DNA of 64,000 bases from Vannielia sp. (lineage in GTDB: Bacteria > Pseudomonadota > Alphaproteobacteria > Rhodobacterales > Rhodobacteraceae). The translations under genes and the position numbers were made by a program. Of this stretch, positions 35,284-45,620 are shown one piece after another (positions within the stretch are counted from its first letter, which is position 1; every line of letters begins with the position of its first letter). The stretch spans positions 17,197-81,196 of the forward strand of contig NZ_JARGND010000010.1 in the NCBI RefSeq assembly GCF_029212645.1. The letters run 5' to 3'. The notes beneath the pieces are model-generated. The model was not told the origin of the DNA. It saw only the letters and a list, made by a program, of their open reading frames with translations, and made no database searches.

Positions 35284-37530
35284 ATGAGCGGGAACGGAAA
35301 CAAGAAGACGCCTTTGAGGGCGGATCGGCGCTATTCACGCGCGGCACCGGCCAAGACCAAGGCAAAACCCCCGAAGAAAAAGAGAGCACCGCGGGCCAAG
35401 CGCCCCGCGCCCAAGGGCTTTGCCGGATGGGTGCGCCGGGTGATCGGTTTCTTCGTGCGGCTGATCTGGGGCATTTCCTGGCGCGCCGGGGTGGTGACTG
35501 GCCTGATCGTGGCCGGGGCCGTTGCCTATTTTTACACCAAGCTTCCCGCAGATGTGAACGCGCTGCTTGATGCCCGCACCCGTGGCTCCGTGACCCTGCT
35601 TGACCGGGAGAGCAAGGTTTTTGCCTGGCGCGGAGAAACCTTTGGCGGTGCCGTCACCGTTGATAATATCTCCCCCCACCTGAAAAACGCAGTGGTGGCC
35701 ACCGAGGACAAGCGATTCTATCGCCACTTCGGCGTCAGCCCGCGCGGCATTGCCTCTGCCATCAAGATCAACCTGTCGGAGGGGCGCGGGCCGCTTTCGG
35801 GGCACGGTGGCTCTACCCTCACCCAGCAAACCGCCAAACTGCTCTGCCTCGGCACCCCTTATGATCCCAGCGCATGGGAGAGCGAAGCCGCCTATGAGGC
35901 GGATTGCCGGGAAACCACCCTGTGGCGCAAGCTGAAGGAAATGATCTACGCCATGGCGCTGGAAACCCGCTACACCAAGGATGAGGTGCTCGCGATTTAC
36001 CTCAACCGGGCGTATCTTGGGGCCTCGTCGCGTGGGTTTGCCGCCGCCTCGCAGCGCTACTTCGGCATCCCCGCCAAAGAGTTGAACCCGGCGCAAGCGG
36101 CCATGCTGGCGGGCCTTCTGGTGGCCCCTACGCGCTATGCCCCAACCAACAATCTGGAGCGGTCACAGGCGCGTGCCGCAACCGTGCTCAAGCTGATGCA
36201 GGAGCAGGGCTATATCACCATGGACGAGCGCCAGAAAAACACCAACACCCCGGCAACCCTCAGCCAAGCGGCGCAAGCGCGGGCTGGCGGCTACTTTGCC
36301 GATTGGGTGATGGAGGCTGGTCCCGACTTTTTGACGAAAGACACCGCCGAGGACGTGATTCTCAAAACCACCCTCGACCAGCGGCTGCAAAAGGCTGCCG
36401 AGGCCGCGATGAAAGAGGTGTTTGCCACCAAGGTGCGCGAAGGCTCCAAGGCGCAGGCGGCAATTGTGGTGATGAGCGCCGATGGTGCCGTGCGCGCCAT
36501 GGTCGGCGGGCGGCAAACCAAGGTCAGCGGTGCGTTCAACCGGGCCACCATGGCCAAGCGGCAAACCGGCTCCAGCTTCAAGCCCTTCGTTTACGCCGCC
36601 GCGCTTGATCTGGGCTATACCCCCAATGCGACGGTGGTGGATGAGCCGCTTACCATCAATGTGCCCGGCTCCGGCCCCTATAGCCCCAAGAACTATGACA
36701 AAAAGTTCCACGGCCGGGTCACGCTCACCGAGGCGCTGGCCCATAGCTACAATATCCCCGCCGTGAAGGTCTCTGAGGCTGTGGGGCGTGAAAACGTGCG
36801 CAACATTGCCGAGGACTTTGGCATCGAGAGTGATCTCGCCGCTGGCCCCGCGCTGGCTCTGGGCGCGTCCGAATCGTCGTTGCTGGAGATGTCTGGCGCC
36901 TATGCGGGCATTCTCAATGGCGGCCAGTCGGTTACGCCCTACGGGATCATCGAGTTGCGCATCAAGGGCGATGACGCCCCGCTGATGGGCCAGGGTGGCG
37001 GCATTGGCGAGCGCGTCATCACCGATGAGGCGGCGCAATACCTGGTTTATATGATGAGCCAGGTGGTTGAGTCTGGCACCGGCAGGCGCGCCAAGATCGG
37101 CCGCCCCGCTGCTGGCAAAACCGGCACTACTTCGGCGGCGCGGGATGCCTGGTTCCTTGGGTTCACCGCCGATTACGTTGCAGGCGTGTGGATGGGATAT
37201 GACGATAACACCCCGCTCACCGGCGTCACCGGTGGCGGGCTGCCCGCCGAGATCTGGCGCGAAACCATGTTGCGGGTGAACGAGGGCCTGCCGGTGCGGG
37301 CGTTGCCGATGAAGGTGCCCGAGGCGGCAAAACCATCGGTTGCCGAAGCCCCCCAGCAATCCCGGCGGGAACAAACCGCCGCCGAGCGCCGCGCCGCAGA
37401 GCGTGCCCAGCGTCAGGCCGAACGGGATAAACGCCGACAGGAGCGCCAGCAACGCCGCAAGGAAAACGGCGATCTCGCAGAGCGGATTCTTGATGATGTG
37501 CTGAAAAACCTGCTGGGCGGCAATAACTGA
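35284..37530 (+). CDS. Penicillin-binding protein 1A-type (transglycosylase/transpeptidase)
   Basis: The 748-residue class A PBP has a Lys/Pro-rich cytoplasmic N-terminus and one transmembrane helix (about residues 65-85). The GT51 domain has its catalytic Glu in VVATEDKRFYRHFG plus GGSTLTQQTAK. The transpeptidase domain has SxxK in TGSSFKPF, SYN in HSYNIPAVK and KTGT in AGKTGTTSAARDAWF. A charged coiled tail follows. It polymerises and cross-links peptidoglycan. ATG 35284 is preferred over an upstream in-frame ATG. Confidence 0.94.
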   Translation: MSGNGNKKTPLRADRRYSRAAPAKTKAKPPKKKRAPRAKRPAPKGFAGWVRRVIGFFVRLIWGISWRAGVVTGLIVAGAVAYFYTKLPADVNALLDARTRGSVTLLDRESKVFAWRGETFGGAVTVDNISPHLKNAVVATEDKRFYRHFGVSPRGIASAIKINLSEGRGPLSGHGGSTLTQQTAKLLCLGTPYDPSAWESEAAYEADCRETTLWRKLKEMIYAMALETRYTKDEVLAIYLNRAYLGASSRGFAAASQRYFGIPAKELNPAQAAMLAGLLVAPTRYAPTNNLERSQARAATVLKLMQEQGYITMDERQKNTNTPATLSQAAQARAGGYFADWVMEAGPDFLTKDTAEDVILKTTLDQRLQKAAEAAMKEVFATKVREGSKAQAAIVVMSADGAVRAMVGGRQTKVSGAFNRATMAKRQTGSSFKPFVYAAALDLGYTPNATVVDEPLTINVPGSGPYSPKNYDKKFHGRVTLTEALAHSYNIPAVKVSEAVGRENVRNIAEDFGIESDLAAGPALALGASESSLLEMSGAYAGILNGGQSVTPYGIIELRIKGDDAPLMGQGGGIGERVITDEAAQYLVYMMSQVVESGTGRRAKIGRPAAGKTGTTSAARDAWFLGFTADYVAGVWMGYDDNTPLTGVTGGGLPAEIWRETMLRVNEGLPVRALPMKVPEAAKPSVAEAPQQSRREQTAAERRAAERAQRQAERDKRRQERQQRRKENGDLAERILDDVLKNLLGGNN

Positions 37531-37560
37531 TCGCCCACAGGGTCGCGAGGGTCGCCAAGC

Positions 37561-37992
37561 TTAATCGGCGGCTGTTTCAGGGCGCTCTTCGGCGCTGGCA
37601 TCCTCGGCGCGCGTCTCTTCGGTGGCGGGTTCTTCGCTTGGCAGCGGGCACCGCTCATATCGAAAGGCGTAGCCGTTCCACGCGAGTATGAGGCCGCCCT
37701 CGGCCCCTTCCATGAACAGCGCGCGCTCTGTCCAAGTTTCGTTTTCGCCCTCACAGTGCATATCGAAAAGCTGGGCATTCATGCCCACCACGTTGACCGG
37801 ATTGCGCATTTCGCAGCGTGAGCGGATGCCGCTGAAGATCCCGCCTTCGATGCGGATCAGCCCCTCGGCATCATCCGGCCCGGCACAATCGGCTTCCGGT
37901 GTGGCCTTGTAGCGGCCCTCCACCTCAAGCGCCGCAGCGGGGGCCGCGATGCCAAGCGCCAGAAACGCCGCCAGAAGCCGGTGCTTGCTCAC
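37561..37992 (-). CDS. Secreted hypothetical protein
   Basis: A 143-residue protein with a clear signal peptide (MSKHRLLAAFLALGIAAPAAA) and a domain with four cysteines (CAGPDDAEG, SRCEMRN, MHCEGE, ERCPLPS) likely to form disulfides in the periplasm. A Glu/Ala-rich tail follows. It overlaps the mlaC stop by four bases and so belongs to that operon. Family not recognised. Confidence 0.75.
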   Translation of the reverse strand: MSKHRLLAAFLALGIAAPAAALEVEGRYKATPEADCAGPDDAEGLIRIEGGIFSGIRSRCEMRNPVNVVGMNAQLFDMHCEGENETWTERALFMEGAEGGLILAWNGYAFRYERCPLPSEEPATEETRAEDASAEERPETAAD

Positions 37993-38606
37993 GCGCGTTT
38001 CAGGTCCTGGATCAGCGCATCCACGTTGCCGCCGCGTCTGTCCAGCATGGCCCCAACCTCGGTGCGCTCGGTCAAAAGCATGTTCACATCGGCAATGAAC
38101 AGGTTGAAAAACTTGTGCTTGCCGCTCTTGTCACTCACGAGGAAGGTCACATCAAACGGCGCTTCGCCGCGCAGCCGTGCGGTGGTATCAACCTCGATCC
38201 AGCTTTTCACCGGACGCGCGCCATCAACCTCGATCTTGCCGCCGATCAACTCCCGGAAGCGACGGCCATACTTGCGGCTGACATAGGCGGTATAGGCCGG
38301 GACATAGGCCCTCATCTGCGCTTTCGAGGCACTGCGAGCAGCCACGCCAAGCGACGAGTAGGCGATGAAATTCACATCCGAGTAGTTGATGAACAGGCGC
38401 TCGAAGTCGCCATACATCGCGCGCTCTGATTTGCCCGAGTTGATGACCTTGTTGATATCATCCACCGCGGCGCGCACCAGCTTTTCGGATGCGCCGGAGG
38501 AGAGCGCCATGGCGCTGCGCGGCAGGGCCAGCGTGGCGGCAGGAAGGGCGGCAAGGCCTGCCAGCAGGCTGCGGCGGCTCAGGAACGTGGGGTGACTAGT
38601 TGTCAT
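37989..38606 (-). CDS. mlaC: Phospholipid-binding protein MlaC
   Basis: A 205-residue MlaC/Ttg2D-type periplasmic protein with a twin-arginine-like signal (SRRSLLAGLAALPAATLALPRSAMA) and the family pattern YARRFRELIGGKIE...VTFLVSDKSGKHKFFNL. It shuttles phospholipids from the outer-membrane MlaA to the inner-membrane Mla transporter to keep lipid asymmetry. ATG 38606 overlaps the mlaA 3' end by 11 bases, so the two are coupled. The MlaFEDB transporter genes are not in this window. Confidence 0.88.
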   Translation of the reverse strand: MTTSHPTFLSRRSLLAGLAALPAATLALPRSAMALSSGASEKLVRAAVDDINKVINSGKSERAMYGDFERLFINYSDVNFIAYSSLGVAARSASKAQMRAYVPAYTAYVSRKYGRRFRELIGGKIEVDGARPVKSWIEVDTTARLRGEAPFDVTFLVSDKSGKHKFFNLFIADVNMLLTERTEVGAMLDRRGGNVDALIQDLKRA

Positions 38607-39381
38607 AATAATCCTCATACGCGTCATAAACGTCGTCTGCTTCTACGTCGGATGCGGCTGTGTCACCCACCTCGCCCCTGCGGTTTTGCAGGTAGATGAT
38701 GCGAGACTGCGCATAGCTGTCTGCACTGTCATATAGGACGGAATCGACCGTTTCCGAATAGCGGGCGCGATCACCTGCGCGTGCGGCGATCTTTACCCCG
38801 GTGATGGTGCGCTGGTCTTCCGCGTCGATCACGCCTTGCAGCGGGTTCAGCACCGTATCCAGAATCCGCCCTCCCACATCGCGCTCGGTGGTCGGGCCAA
38901 TGAAGGGAAGTTCCACATAGGCCCCCTCCGGCACGCCCCATTTGGCCAGCGTTACGCCAAAATCGGTGCGGTCATCGTGAAGGCCGATTTTACTCGCCGG
39001 GTCAAACAGCCCGCCAATGCCCACGGTCGTGTTCACCGCCACGCGCCAGAAGTTGCGCAGCGCGCTTTCCATATCCCCTTGGAATATATGGTTCATCATC
39101 GCGGCGGGCTGGTCGATATTGCTCGAAAAGTTGCTCAGCCCCTGGGTGACAGGGCGCGGAATGGCCTTGGCCACCCCACCCCCGTTGTCCTTGCCGCCGC
39201 CAAAGGCGCGATCAACGCTTTTGTTGAAGGCATGAACCTTGCGGTTACGATCCTCATAGGGATCAAAAATTGCCTCGCCGGTGGTGTTGGGCGTGCAGGC
39301 CGAGAGGGCCAGGGCAGTGAGGGCCAGTGCAATGAGGGCACGGGCCTGTCGTTTCTGTTGATGAAACAATGGTATTCCCAA
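38596..39381 (-). CDS. mlaA: Outer-membrane lipoprotein MlaA (VacJ)
   Basis: The 261-residue lipoprotein has a lipobox LSAC (Cys29) and the MlaA signature segments DPYEDRNRKVHAFNKSVDRAF, NFSSNIDQPAAMMNHIFQG, FWRVAVNTTVGIGGLFDPA and DFGVTLAKWGVPEGAYVELPFIGP. It extracts misplaced phospholipids from the outer leaflet and hands them to MlaC. The start is TTG at 39381. It is divergent from the type I secretion genes. Confidence 0.93.
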   Translation of the reverse strand: MGIPLFHQQKRQARALIALALTALALSACTPNTTGEAIFDPYEDRNRKVHAFNKSVDRAFGGGKDNGGGVAKAIPRPVTQGLSNFSSNIDQPAAMMNHIFQGDMESALRNFWRVAVNTTVGIGGLFDPASKIGLHDDRTDFGVTLAKWGVPEGAYVELPFIGPTTERDVGGRILDTVLNPLQGVIDAEDQRTITGVKIAARAGDRARYSETVDSVLYDSADSYAQSRIIYLQNRRGEVGDTAASDVEADDVYDAYEDYYDN

Positions 39382-39507
39382 TCAGTTCTTCATATCTTGC
39401 GCGCATGGTGGACGGGCTGCCCCGCTTGGCCTTCCGACGCAAGATAACGATCCACGCGACAGGTCACAACAGGGGCTGGGTGCAGGTTTCCAAGGAGTGA
39501 TGCAGCA

Positions 39508-41244
39508 ATGGTAGGGAATGACGCGGCCAAAGGCTTGGCAGAGCTGCGCGCTGCTCGGGCCAAAGCCCGTGGGCTTTTTCGCTCTGCCTTCCTTTTCTCG
39601 ATATTCGTCAACCTGTTGATGCTGACCGGCCCGCTTTTCATGCTGCAAATCTATGACCGGGTCCTTGGCTCGCGCTCCGAGGAAACGCTGGTCGCGCTTT
39701 TTGTGCTGGTCGCCTTTCTTTACTTGATGATGGGCCTGCTGGATTATGCGCGGGGCCGCGTGATGGCCCGCGTTGCGGCACGGTTTCAGGCGGCAATGGA
39801 GGGGCGGGTGTTTTCTGCGATGCTCAAGGCTGAGGGGCTTCAGCCGGGAAACGAGTTTTCCGCCAGTGGCTTGCGCGATCTGGATTCGGTGCAGCGCTTC
39901 CTTGGCTCGCCCGCCCTCATGGCGCTTTTCGATGTGCCGTGGACACCGCTTTTTCTGGCCGCGATCTTCATCTTTCACCCCTATCTTGGCGTGCTGGCGG
40001 TGGGGGGCGGGGCCTTGCTTATTGCGGTGGCGCTGCTCAACCAAAGGCGCACCCGCCGCCCGGCGCTGGAGGCCGCTGCCGGGGGCGAACGGGCGGAGCG
40101 GATGGCAGATCAGCTGCGCCACGAGGCCGAGGTGATCCAGTCGCTCGGGATGCGCGGAGCCACCTTCAACCGTTGGCAAAAGGCCCGCAGCGCGGCGCTG
40201 TTGCGCGGCATTGATGCCTCCGATCGGGCGGGCGGATATGCGACCCTTTCCAAGACCTTCCGCCTTTTTCTGCAATCCGCAATGCTCGCCCTTGGCGCCT
40301 ACCTTGTGCTGCAAGGTCAGCTCACGGCGGGGGCGATGATTGCAGGCTCGATCATGCTGGGCCGGGCCTTGCAACCTGTTGAAATGCTGATCGGCCAGTG
40401 GGAGCTTGTGTCTCGCGCCTCGAAGGGCTGGAAAGCGATGAGCCACCTGCTCACCGCCGTGCAGCCCGAAGCGCCGCGCACCGCGCTGCCCGCGCCAAGG
40501 GCGCTGCTGGAGGGCAATCAGGTGACGGTGGTGCCACCGGGCGAAAGCCAGGCCTCGCTGCGGATGATCACGTTTCAGCTGAAACCGGGGCAGGCGATGG
40601 GGATCATCGGGCCGTCTGGCGCTGGCAAATCCACCCTTGCGCGGGCCATTACCGGCACCTGGAAAATTGCCGGTGGCCAGATGCGCCTGGATGGGGCAAC
40701 GCTGGATCAATACGACCCTGACGTGCTTGGCAGCTACATCGGCTACCTGCCGCAAAGGGTAACGCTGTTTGATGGCACCATCGCCGAAAACATCGCCCGC
40801 CTCGCCGAAGCGCCCAACGACGAAGCCGTTGTAACCGCTGCCAAAAAGGCCGCCGCTCACGAGATGATCCTGAAGCTCCCCGAGGGCTATGACACCCGCG
40901 TTGCCGCCGCCGGTGGCCGCCTTTCGGGCGGGCAGATGCAGCGGATCGGGCTGGCGCGGGCGCTTTACGGCGACCCGATCCTGCTGGTGCTGGATGAGCC
41001 AAATTCGAACCTTGATAGCGAAGGCTCGATGGCGCTCAACCGGGCGATCCGGGGGATGAAGAATGAGGGCAAATCCGTGCTGATCATGGCCCACCGACCT
41101 GCCGCGATTCAGGAATGTGAGGTGCTGATGGTGCTTGATGGCGGCCTGAGAAAGGCCTTTGGGCCGCGCGATGAGGTGCTGAAGCAGATGGTGAAAAACC
41201 ACGAGGAAATCACCCGCTCCACCGGGCAGGGGGCCCTCACATGA
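39508..41244 (+). CDS. Type I secretion ABC transporter (PrtD type)
   Basis: A 578-residue half-transporter with a six-helix membrane domain ([25 protein letters not shown] is typical of PrtD/LapB) and an ATPase with Walker [10 protein letters not shown], signature LSGGQMQR and Walker [14 protein letters not shown]. It has no C39 peptidase domain. It drives export of RTX-type proteins through the HlyD-type partner encoded next. No substrate gene or TolC homologue lies nearby, so the cargo is encoded elsewhere. Confidence 0.92.
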   Translation: MVGNDAAKGLAELRAARAKARGLFRSAFLFSIFVNLLMLTGPLFMLQIYDRVLGSRSEETLVALFVLVAFLYLMMGLLDYARGRVMARVAARFQAAMEGRVFSAMLKAEGLQPGNEFSASGLRDLDSVQRFLGSPALMALFDVPWTPLFLAAIFIFHPYLGVLAVGGGALLIAVALLNQRRTRRPALEAAAGGERAERMADQLRHEAEVIQSLGMRGATFNRWQKARSAALLRGIDASDRAGGYATLSKTFRLFLQSAMLALGAYLVLQGQLTAGAMIAGSIMLGRALQPVEMLIGQWELVSRASKGWKAMSHLLTAVQPEAPRTALPAPRALLEGNQVTVVPPGESQASLRMITFQLKPGQAMGIIGPSGAGKSTLARAITGTWKIAGGQMRLDGATLDQYDPDVLGSYIGYLPQRVTLFDGTIAENIARLAEAPNDEAVVTAAKKAAAHEMILKLPEGYDTRVAAAGGRLSGGQMQRIGLARALYGDPILLVLDEPNSNLDSEGSMALNRAIRGMKNEGKSVLIMAHRPAAIQECEVLMVLDGGLRKAFGPRDEVLKQMVKNHEEITRSTGQGALT

Positions 41245-42539
41245 GCGCCGCCGGACCCTCGGCCAAGCGCCCGCTTATACTGGGATTTATCGCGCTGATC
41301 GTGCTGCTTGGCGGGTTTGGAACATGGGCGACGCTGGCCAATATCTCGGGCGCGATCGTGGCTTCCGGGGCGATTGAGGTCGACCAGAACCGGCAGGTTG
41401 TGCAGCACCCCTACGGCGGTGTGGTTGAGGCCGTGCTGGTGGATGAGGGGGACACGGTGGAGGCCGGGGCGGTATTGATCCGGCTGGACCCCAGCGAAAC
41501 CCGCTCGGAACTGGCGATCGTGGAGGACCAGTTGTTTGAGGTCATGGCCCGTGGCGCGCGCCTGAAAGCCGAGCGGGATGAGGCGGAAGCCATTGTTTTC
41601 TCGGATGAACTCCTTGCAGAGGCCAAGGCGCTGCCAGAAGTTGCGGAACTGGTCGAAGGCCAGCGGCAGCTTTTTGCGGCGCGCAATGTATCGCTTGCCA
41701 AGGAGGCCGAGCAGCTTGACAAGCGCAAGGCCCAGATCGGCAACCAGATCGAGGGCATTGACGCGCAGATGACCTCGCTCAACGACCAGCTCGCGCTGAT
41801 CCGCCAGGAGCTTGAAAACCAGCGTAGCCTTTATGACCGGGGCCTTGTTTCCTATGACAATGTGCTTGGCCTTGAGCGTGAGCAGGCCAGCCTTGCGGGC
41901 GAAATCGGCCAATTGACCGCCAGCCGTGCCGAGGCGGAGGGGCGCACCACGGAAATTGAGATCGAGGTGCTCAAGCTTGGCACCACGCGCCGGGAAGAGG
42001 CGATCACCCAGTTGCGGGATCTCAGGGTGAACCAGGCGGAGCTGGAAGAACGCCGCTTTGCCCTGTCTGAGCGCTTGTCGCGCCTTGATATCCGCGCCCC
42101 GGTTTCGGGCATCGTTTATGACCTGACCGTTAACACCCCGCGCTCTGTTGTCCGCGCCGCCGAGCCGGTGCTTTACCTCGTGCCGCAAGACCGCCCGCTG
42201 GTGATTGCGGCCCGCGTGGACCCGATCCATGTGGACGAGGTGCATGTGGGCCAGGAAGTGACCCTGCGCTTTACCGCGCTCGACACCCGGCACATGCCTG
42301 ACATCTTTGGCCAGGTGGTACAGGTGAGCGCCGACAGCTTTATCGACGAGCGCACCCAAGCCACCTATTACCGCGCCGAAATCCGGCTGGAACCCGGCGA
42401 GATGGGCAAGCTCGCGGGCCATGAGATTATCCCCGGGATGCCGGTGGAGAGTTTTATCCGCACCGCGGACCGCACGCCGCTAGCCTACCTTGTGAAACCG
42501 CTGGCTGATTATTTCAACCGGGCGTTTCGAGAGAGTTAA
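41241..42539 (+). CDS. HlyD-family membrane fusion protein (PrtE type)
   Basis: A 432-residue periplasmic adaptor with one N-terminal transmembrane helix ([22 protein letters not shown]), the lipoyl-like half motif [20 protein letters not shown], a long coiled-coil hairpin and the closing [20 protein letters not shown] domain. ATGA overlap with the ABC transporter gene. It links the inner-membrane ATPase to an outer-membrane TolC channel. Confidence 0.93.
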   Translation: MSAAGPSAKRPLILGFIALIVLLGGFGTWATLANISGAIVASGAIEVDQNRQVVQHPYGGVVEAVLVDEGDTVEAGAVLIRLDPSETRSELAIVEDQLFEVMARGARLKAERDEAEAIVFSDELLAEAKALPEVAELVEGQRQLFAARNVSLAKEAEQLDKRKAQIGNQIEGIDAQMTSLNDQLALIRQELENQRSLYDRGLVSYDNVLGLEREQASLAGEIGQLTASRAEAEGRTTEIEIEVLKLGTTRREEAITQLRDLRVNQAELEERRFALSERLSRLDIRAPVSGIVYDLTVNTPRSVVRAAEPVLYLVPQDRPLVIAARVDPIHVDEVHVGQEVTLRFTALDTRHMPDIFGQVVQVSADSFIDERTQATYYRAEIRLEPGEMGKLAGHEIIPGMPVESFIRTADRTPLAYLVKPLADYFNRAFRES

Positions 42540-42654
42540 GCGGGCGTAAGGGTTTGAAAAGGCTGTTTTATTGGTGAGGCGATGGGGCCTGTGGCGCTTT
42601 GCATTTTTGAATGGCATGGGCCGGAAAGCGGCGTTAACCGCAAAAAGATCACAG

Positions 42655-42703
42655 CCACAAGCGATGCACATGTGATGCACAACCTATGCATATGCAAATT
42701 TGC
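42655..42703 (-). repeat. Conserved intergenic motif, copy 2
   Basis: Reverse-strand counterpart of the motif at 24983-25030: GCAAAT, CATATG, TGTGCATC and TGTGCATCGCTTGTGG in the same order, again followed by a TTAAC element. It lies in the 375-base gap between two convergent genes. Apart from this motif I see nothing else in the gap; short open frames here are not convincing. Confidence 0.55.
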
Positions 42704-42914
42704 AGGGCTGGGTGGGGTTAACCGGCCGGTCGCTGCGGATTTTGGGCCGCAAAAGAGATTTGGGCCTCCGGCGGGGAAATTTAGGGGAGCATTGAGAGGG
42801 TGAAAGCGTTCCGCCAATAACCTCAATCACAGCTTTTGGCGGAGCGCAGTGCGAGGCGGGAATGGTGCGCGCGCCTCGCCCTTTTCTGATGTCTCAGGGT
42901 AAAGGCGTGGCCCT

Positions 42915-43172
42915 TTAGGTGAGGGCATCCATCTTGTGGGCGAGGGCGGTGTCTTTCTCGGTGAGGGCCTTGGCGCTGTGGGTGGTGAGGTGGACGGTCA
43001 CGGTGTTGTAGCTGTTTGACCAATCGGGGTGGTGATCGGCCTTTTCGGCTTCGAGCGCCACGCTGCTCATCCAGCCGAAGGCCTGCACGAAGGTCTTGAA
43101 TTTGAATTGTTTGACGAGGGTTTCGCCCTCAACACTCCAGCCGTTTTGCTCCAGATCGCTTGTGTTGGGCAT
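42915..43172 (-). CDS. phhB: Pterin-4a-carbinolamine dehydratase
   Basis: An 85-residue protein with the active-site motif ADHHPDWSNSYNTVTVHLTTH, which is diagnostic of the PCD/DCoH family. It dehydrates 4a-hydroxy-tetrahydropterin to recycle the pterin cofactor. A phenylalanine hydroxylase gene is not present here. Its start overlaps the stop of the gene upstream. Confidence 0.93.
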   Translation of the reverse strand: MPNTSDLEQNGWSVEGETLVKQFKFKTFVQAFGWMSSVALEAEKADHHPDWSNSYNTVTVHLTTHSAKALTEKDTALAHKMDALT

Positions 43173-44368
43173 CAGTCTTGCTCCTCCGGGTCGGGGCCGC
43201 GTTTGAACGGGCCGTAGCTGGTGAGAATGTCGATCTCTTCATCTACGGCGCGGGTTTCTTCATGGAGGTAGTCCTCGACCGCGCGGTGGAAACCCTTGTT
43301 TGCCAGCCAGTGCAGGGAGTGGGTTTCACGCGGCAGGTAGCCGCGGGCCAATTTGTGCTCGCCCTGAGCGCCAGCCTCCACGCGGGCGAGGCCACGAGCG
43401 ATGGCCTCGTCGATGGCGGCGTAGTAGCAAAGCTCGAAGTGCAGGCAGGGGTGGTGCTCGGTGCAGCCCCAGTAGCGACCATAGAGCGCTTCGGCGCCGA
43501 TGAAGTTCATCGCGCCGGCTACCCAAGCGCCCTCCCGCCGGGCGAGGACGAGCAGGATATCATCCCGCAGGGTGGCCTGGGCCTGCTCGAAGAAGGCGCG
43601 GGTGAGGTAGGGGGTGCCCCATTTGCGCGCGCCGGTATCCTGGTAGAAGCGCCAGAATGCCTCCCAGTGGGCGGGTTCGATCTGATCGCCGGTGAGGTGG
43701 AGGATGTCGCCGCCAAAGCCCTGGGCCTGACGGCGCTCTTTGCGGATCATCTTGCGCTTGCGCGAGGACAGGGCGGCGAGGAAATCATCAAAGCTGTTGT
43801 AGCCGTCATTTTGCCAGTGAAACTGTTGGCCCCGGCGGTGCAGCAGGCCAAGCTTTTCGCCTGTGCTGGCCTCGGCGGTGGTGCAGAAGGTGGCGTGAAC
43901 CCCCGAAAGCCCGGCCCGCTCGGCCACTTGCAGCGCGCCTTGCACCAGCGCGGGCATACCGATGTGCTCATAGCCCGGTTTCACCAGAAAGCGGCGGCCC
44001 GGAACCGGGGTGAAGGGCACGGCGATTTGCAGCTTTGGGTAATAGTCGCCGCCCGCCTGCTCAAAGGCGTTGGCCCAGGCGTGATCGAACACATATTCGC
44101 CCTGGCTGTGGTATTTGCCATACATCGGCGCGCAGGCGATCAGCGTGCCCCCGGCGCGGGCGGTGAGATAGGTGGGTTGCCAGCCGGAGCGCCCGCCCAC
44201 CGAGCCCGACGCCTCAAGCGCCAGCAGGAAGCGGTGGGTGGTGAAGGGATCAATCGGGCGGGTGCCATTGCTGGCTTCGGGGCAGGCGCAGGCATCCCAT
44301 TCGCTGGCCGGGATATCGGCCAGCGAGGCGTGGGTTTCGATGGTGATCTGCTCTGCGGTATCGTCCAT
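43172..44368 (-). CDS. COG3146-type GNAT acyltransferase
   Basis: A 398-residue protein of the COG3146 (peptidogalycan biosynthesis/FemAB-like GNAT) family. Features are the N-terminal IPASEWDAC, YLTARAGGTLIACAPMYGKYHSQGEYVFDHAWANAFEQAGGDYYPKLQIAVPFTPV, and the C-terminal ELCYYAAIDEAIARGLARVEAGAQGEHKLARGY. The last is the strongest family block. The biochemical role is unknown; it is overlapped by phhB at its 3' end. Confidence 0.85.
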   Translation of the reverse strand: MDDTAEQITIETHASLADIPASEWDACACPEASNGTRPIDPFTTHRFLLALEASGSVGGRSGWQPTYLTARAGGTLIACAPMYGKYHSQGEYVFDHAWANAFEQAGGDYYPKLQIAVPFTPVPGRRFLVKPGYEHIGMPALVQGALQVAERAGLSGVHATFCTTAEASTGEKLGLLHRRGQQFHWQNDGYNSFDDFLAALSSRKRKMIRKERRQAQGFGGDILHLTGDQIEPAHWEAFWRFYQDTGARKWGTPYLTRAFFEQAQATLRDDILLVLARREGAWVAGAMNFIGAEALYGRYWGCTEHHPCLHFELCYYAAIDEAIARGLARVEAGAQGEHKLARGYLPRETHSLHWLANKGFHRAVEDYLHEETRAVDEEIDILTSYGPFKRGPDPEEQD

Positions 44369-44403
44369 GGGCTTTGCCTAGGGTGGGGCGGCGGCGGGGG
44401 GCG

Positions 44404-45159
44404 TCAAGCGGCGTAGCCCTCGAAAGTGATGTTCTGGGCGATGGTGCTGGCTGTTGTGGCCTCGCTGCGGGATCGGACTGTCCAGCAGAGGATGGGCAGC
44501 CCCTCGGCGGCCAGCGCAGCAACGCGCGGGTTGGCCAGATCGGTGTGGCGGTGCGAGATGAAGCTGGCGCCGGTGCGCGCGACATCGGGGAGGGTGGCGA
44601 GTTCGGCGAGGCGGGTGGCGGGGATGGTGGCCCAATGGGCGGGATCAAAGCTGCATGTGGTGAGGCCGCGCGGGATATCGGGCGCGAGGGTGGCCAGGGC
44701 GGCCACCGAATGCGGGTTGAAGGACATCAGCGCCACATCGCCACTGTAATCGGCCAGCGCGGCAACGGTGGCCTCTTCGAGCGCGCCGACATTGGGGCCG
44801 AGGATGCCATCCTGATCCTTTAGTTCGATCAGCAGCGGCACCCGGCCTGCGACCAGCTTGAGCATTTCGGGCAGGGTCCAGATCGCATCATCGCCGCCGG
44901 TGAGGCCCATTTCGCCCAGTTGCGCGGCGCTGTGCTGGCGCACCGGGCCGCTTTCAGCCGTGAGGCGGCCAAGCGCGTAGTCATGAAACACCATCGCCGC
45001 CCCGTCGGAGGAAAGTTGAAGGTCACATTCCACCGGGTAGCCCGCGGCAATGGCCGCCGAAAAGGCGCTGGCAGAGTTTTCGACCCGCCCTGCCGCCTTT
45101 TCGTGGAAGGCGCGGTGGGCGATGGGGCGGGCGAGCAGGCTTTGGGGAAGTGCTGTCAT
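44404..45159 (-). CDS. Glycerophosphodiester phosphodiesterase
   Basis: A 251-residue GDPD with the catalytic His pair and metal ligands in IAHRAFHEKAAGRVENS, VECDLQLSSDG and VFHD, and the later LIELKDQ. It hydrolyses glycerophosphodiesters to glycerol-3-phosphate and alcohol. It has no signal peptide, so it is cytoplasmic. It overlaps the RidA gene upstream by four bases (operon). Confidence 0.88.
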   Translation of the reverse strand: MTALPQSLLARPIAHRAFHEKAAGRVENSASAFSAAIAAGYPVECDLQLSSDGAAMVFHDYALGRLTAESGPVRQHSAAQLGEMGLTGGDDAIWTLPEMLKLVAGRVPLLIELKDQDGILGPNVGALEEATVAALADYSGDVALMSFNPHSVAALATLAPDIPRGLTTCSFDPAHWATIPATRLAELATLPDVARTGASFISHRHTDLANPRVAALAAEGLPILCWTVRSRSEATTASTIAQNITFEGYAA

Positions 45160-45620
45160 GCCAGCTCAAAGATCCCTTCGATCTCGACCGCCACGCCAAA
45201 GGGCAGCGAGGCGGCGCTGACGGCAGAGCGCGCGTGGCGGCCCTTGTCCCCCAGCGCCTCGACCAGAAAGTCAGAGGCGCCGTTGACCACCGCAGGCTGA
45301 TCGCCAAAATCGGGCGTGGAGTTGACGAAGGCGGTGAGCTTGACCACCCGCTTCAGCCGATCAAGATCCCCGCCCGCAGCCGCCTTTACCTGAGACAGCA
45401 GGGCAATGGCGCAAAGCCGGGCGGCGGCGGCGCCTTCGGCCAGCTCCATCGTGTCCCCCAGTTTGCCCTTGACCAGCTCGCCGTTTGCCATGCTGACTTG
45501 CCCCGAGACATAGACCAGCCCGGCCGCTTCAACGTAAGACACATAGTTGGCCGCTGGGGCAGCGGCGGCGGGCAGGGTGACGCCAAGCTCGGCAAGGCGG
45601 CGCTCGATTTCGCCCGGCAT
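45156..45620 (-). CDS. RidA family protein
   Basis: A 154-residue member of the RidA/YjgF/UK114 family, longer-form subgroup (PAANYVSYVEAAGLVYVSGQVSMANGELVKGKLG...). RidA proteins hydrolyse reactive enamine/imine intermediates of PLP enzymes; some members have other roles. It adjoins the peroxiredoxin gene with no gap and overlaps the GDPD gene, so the three form an operon. Confidence 0.88.
   Translation of the reverse strand: MPGEIERRLAELGVTLPAAAAPAANYVSYVEAAGLVYVSGQVSMANGELVKGKLGDTMELAEGAAAARLCAIALLSQVKAAAGGDLDRLKRVVKLTAFVNSTPDFGDQPAVVNGASDFLVEALGDKGRHARSAVSAASLPFGVAVEIEGIFELA

Noticed and set aside
39382..41202. 606-residue minus-strand open frame opposite the type I secretion ABC gene
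   Set aside because: Antisense to a gene with complete ABC motifs; composition is His/Arg/Gln-rich shadow sequence.
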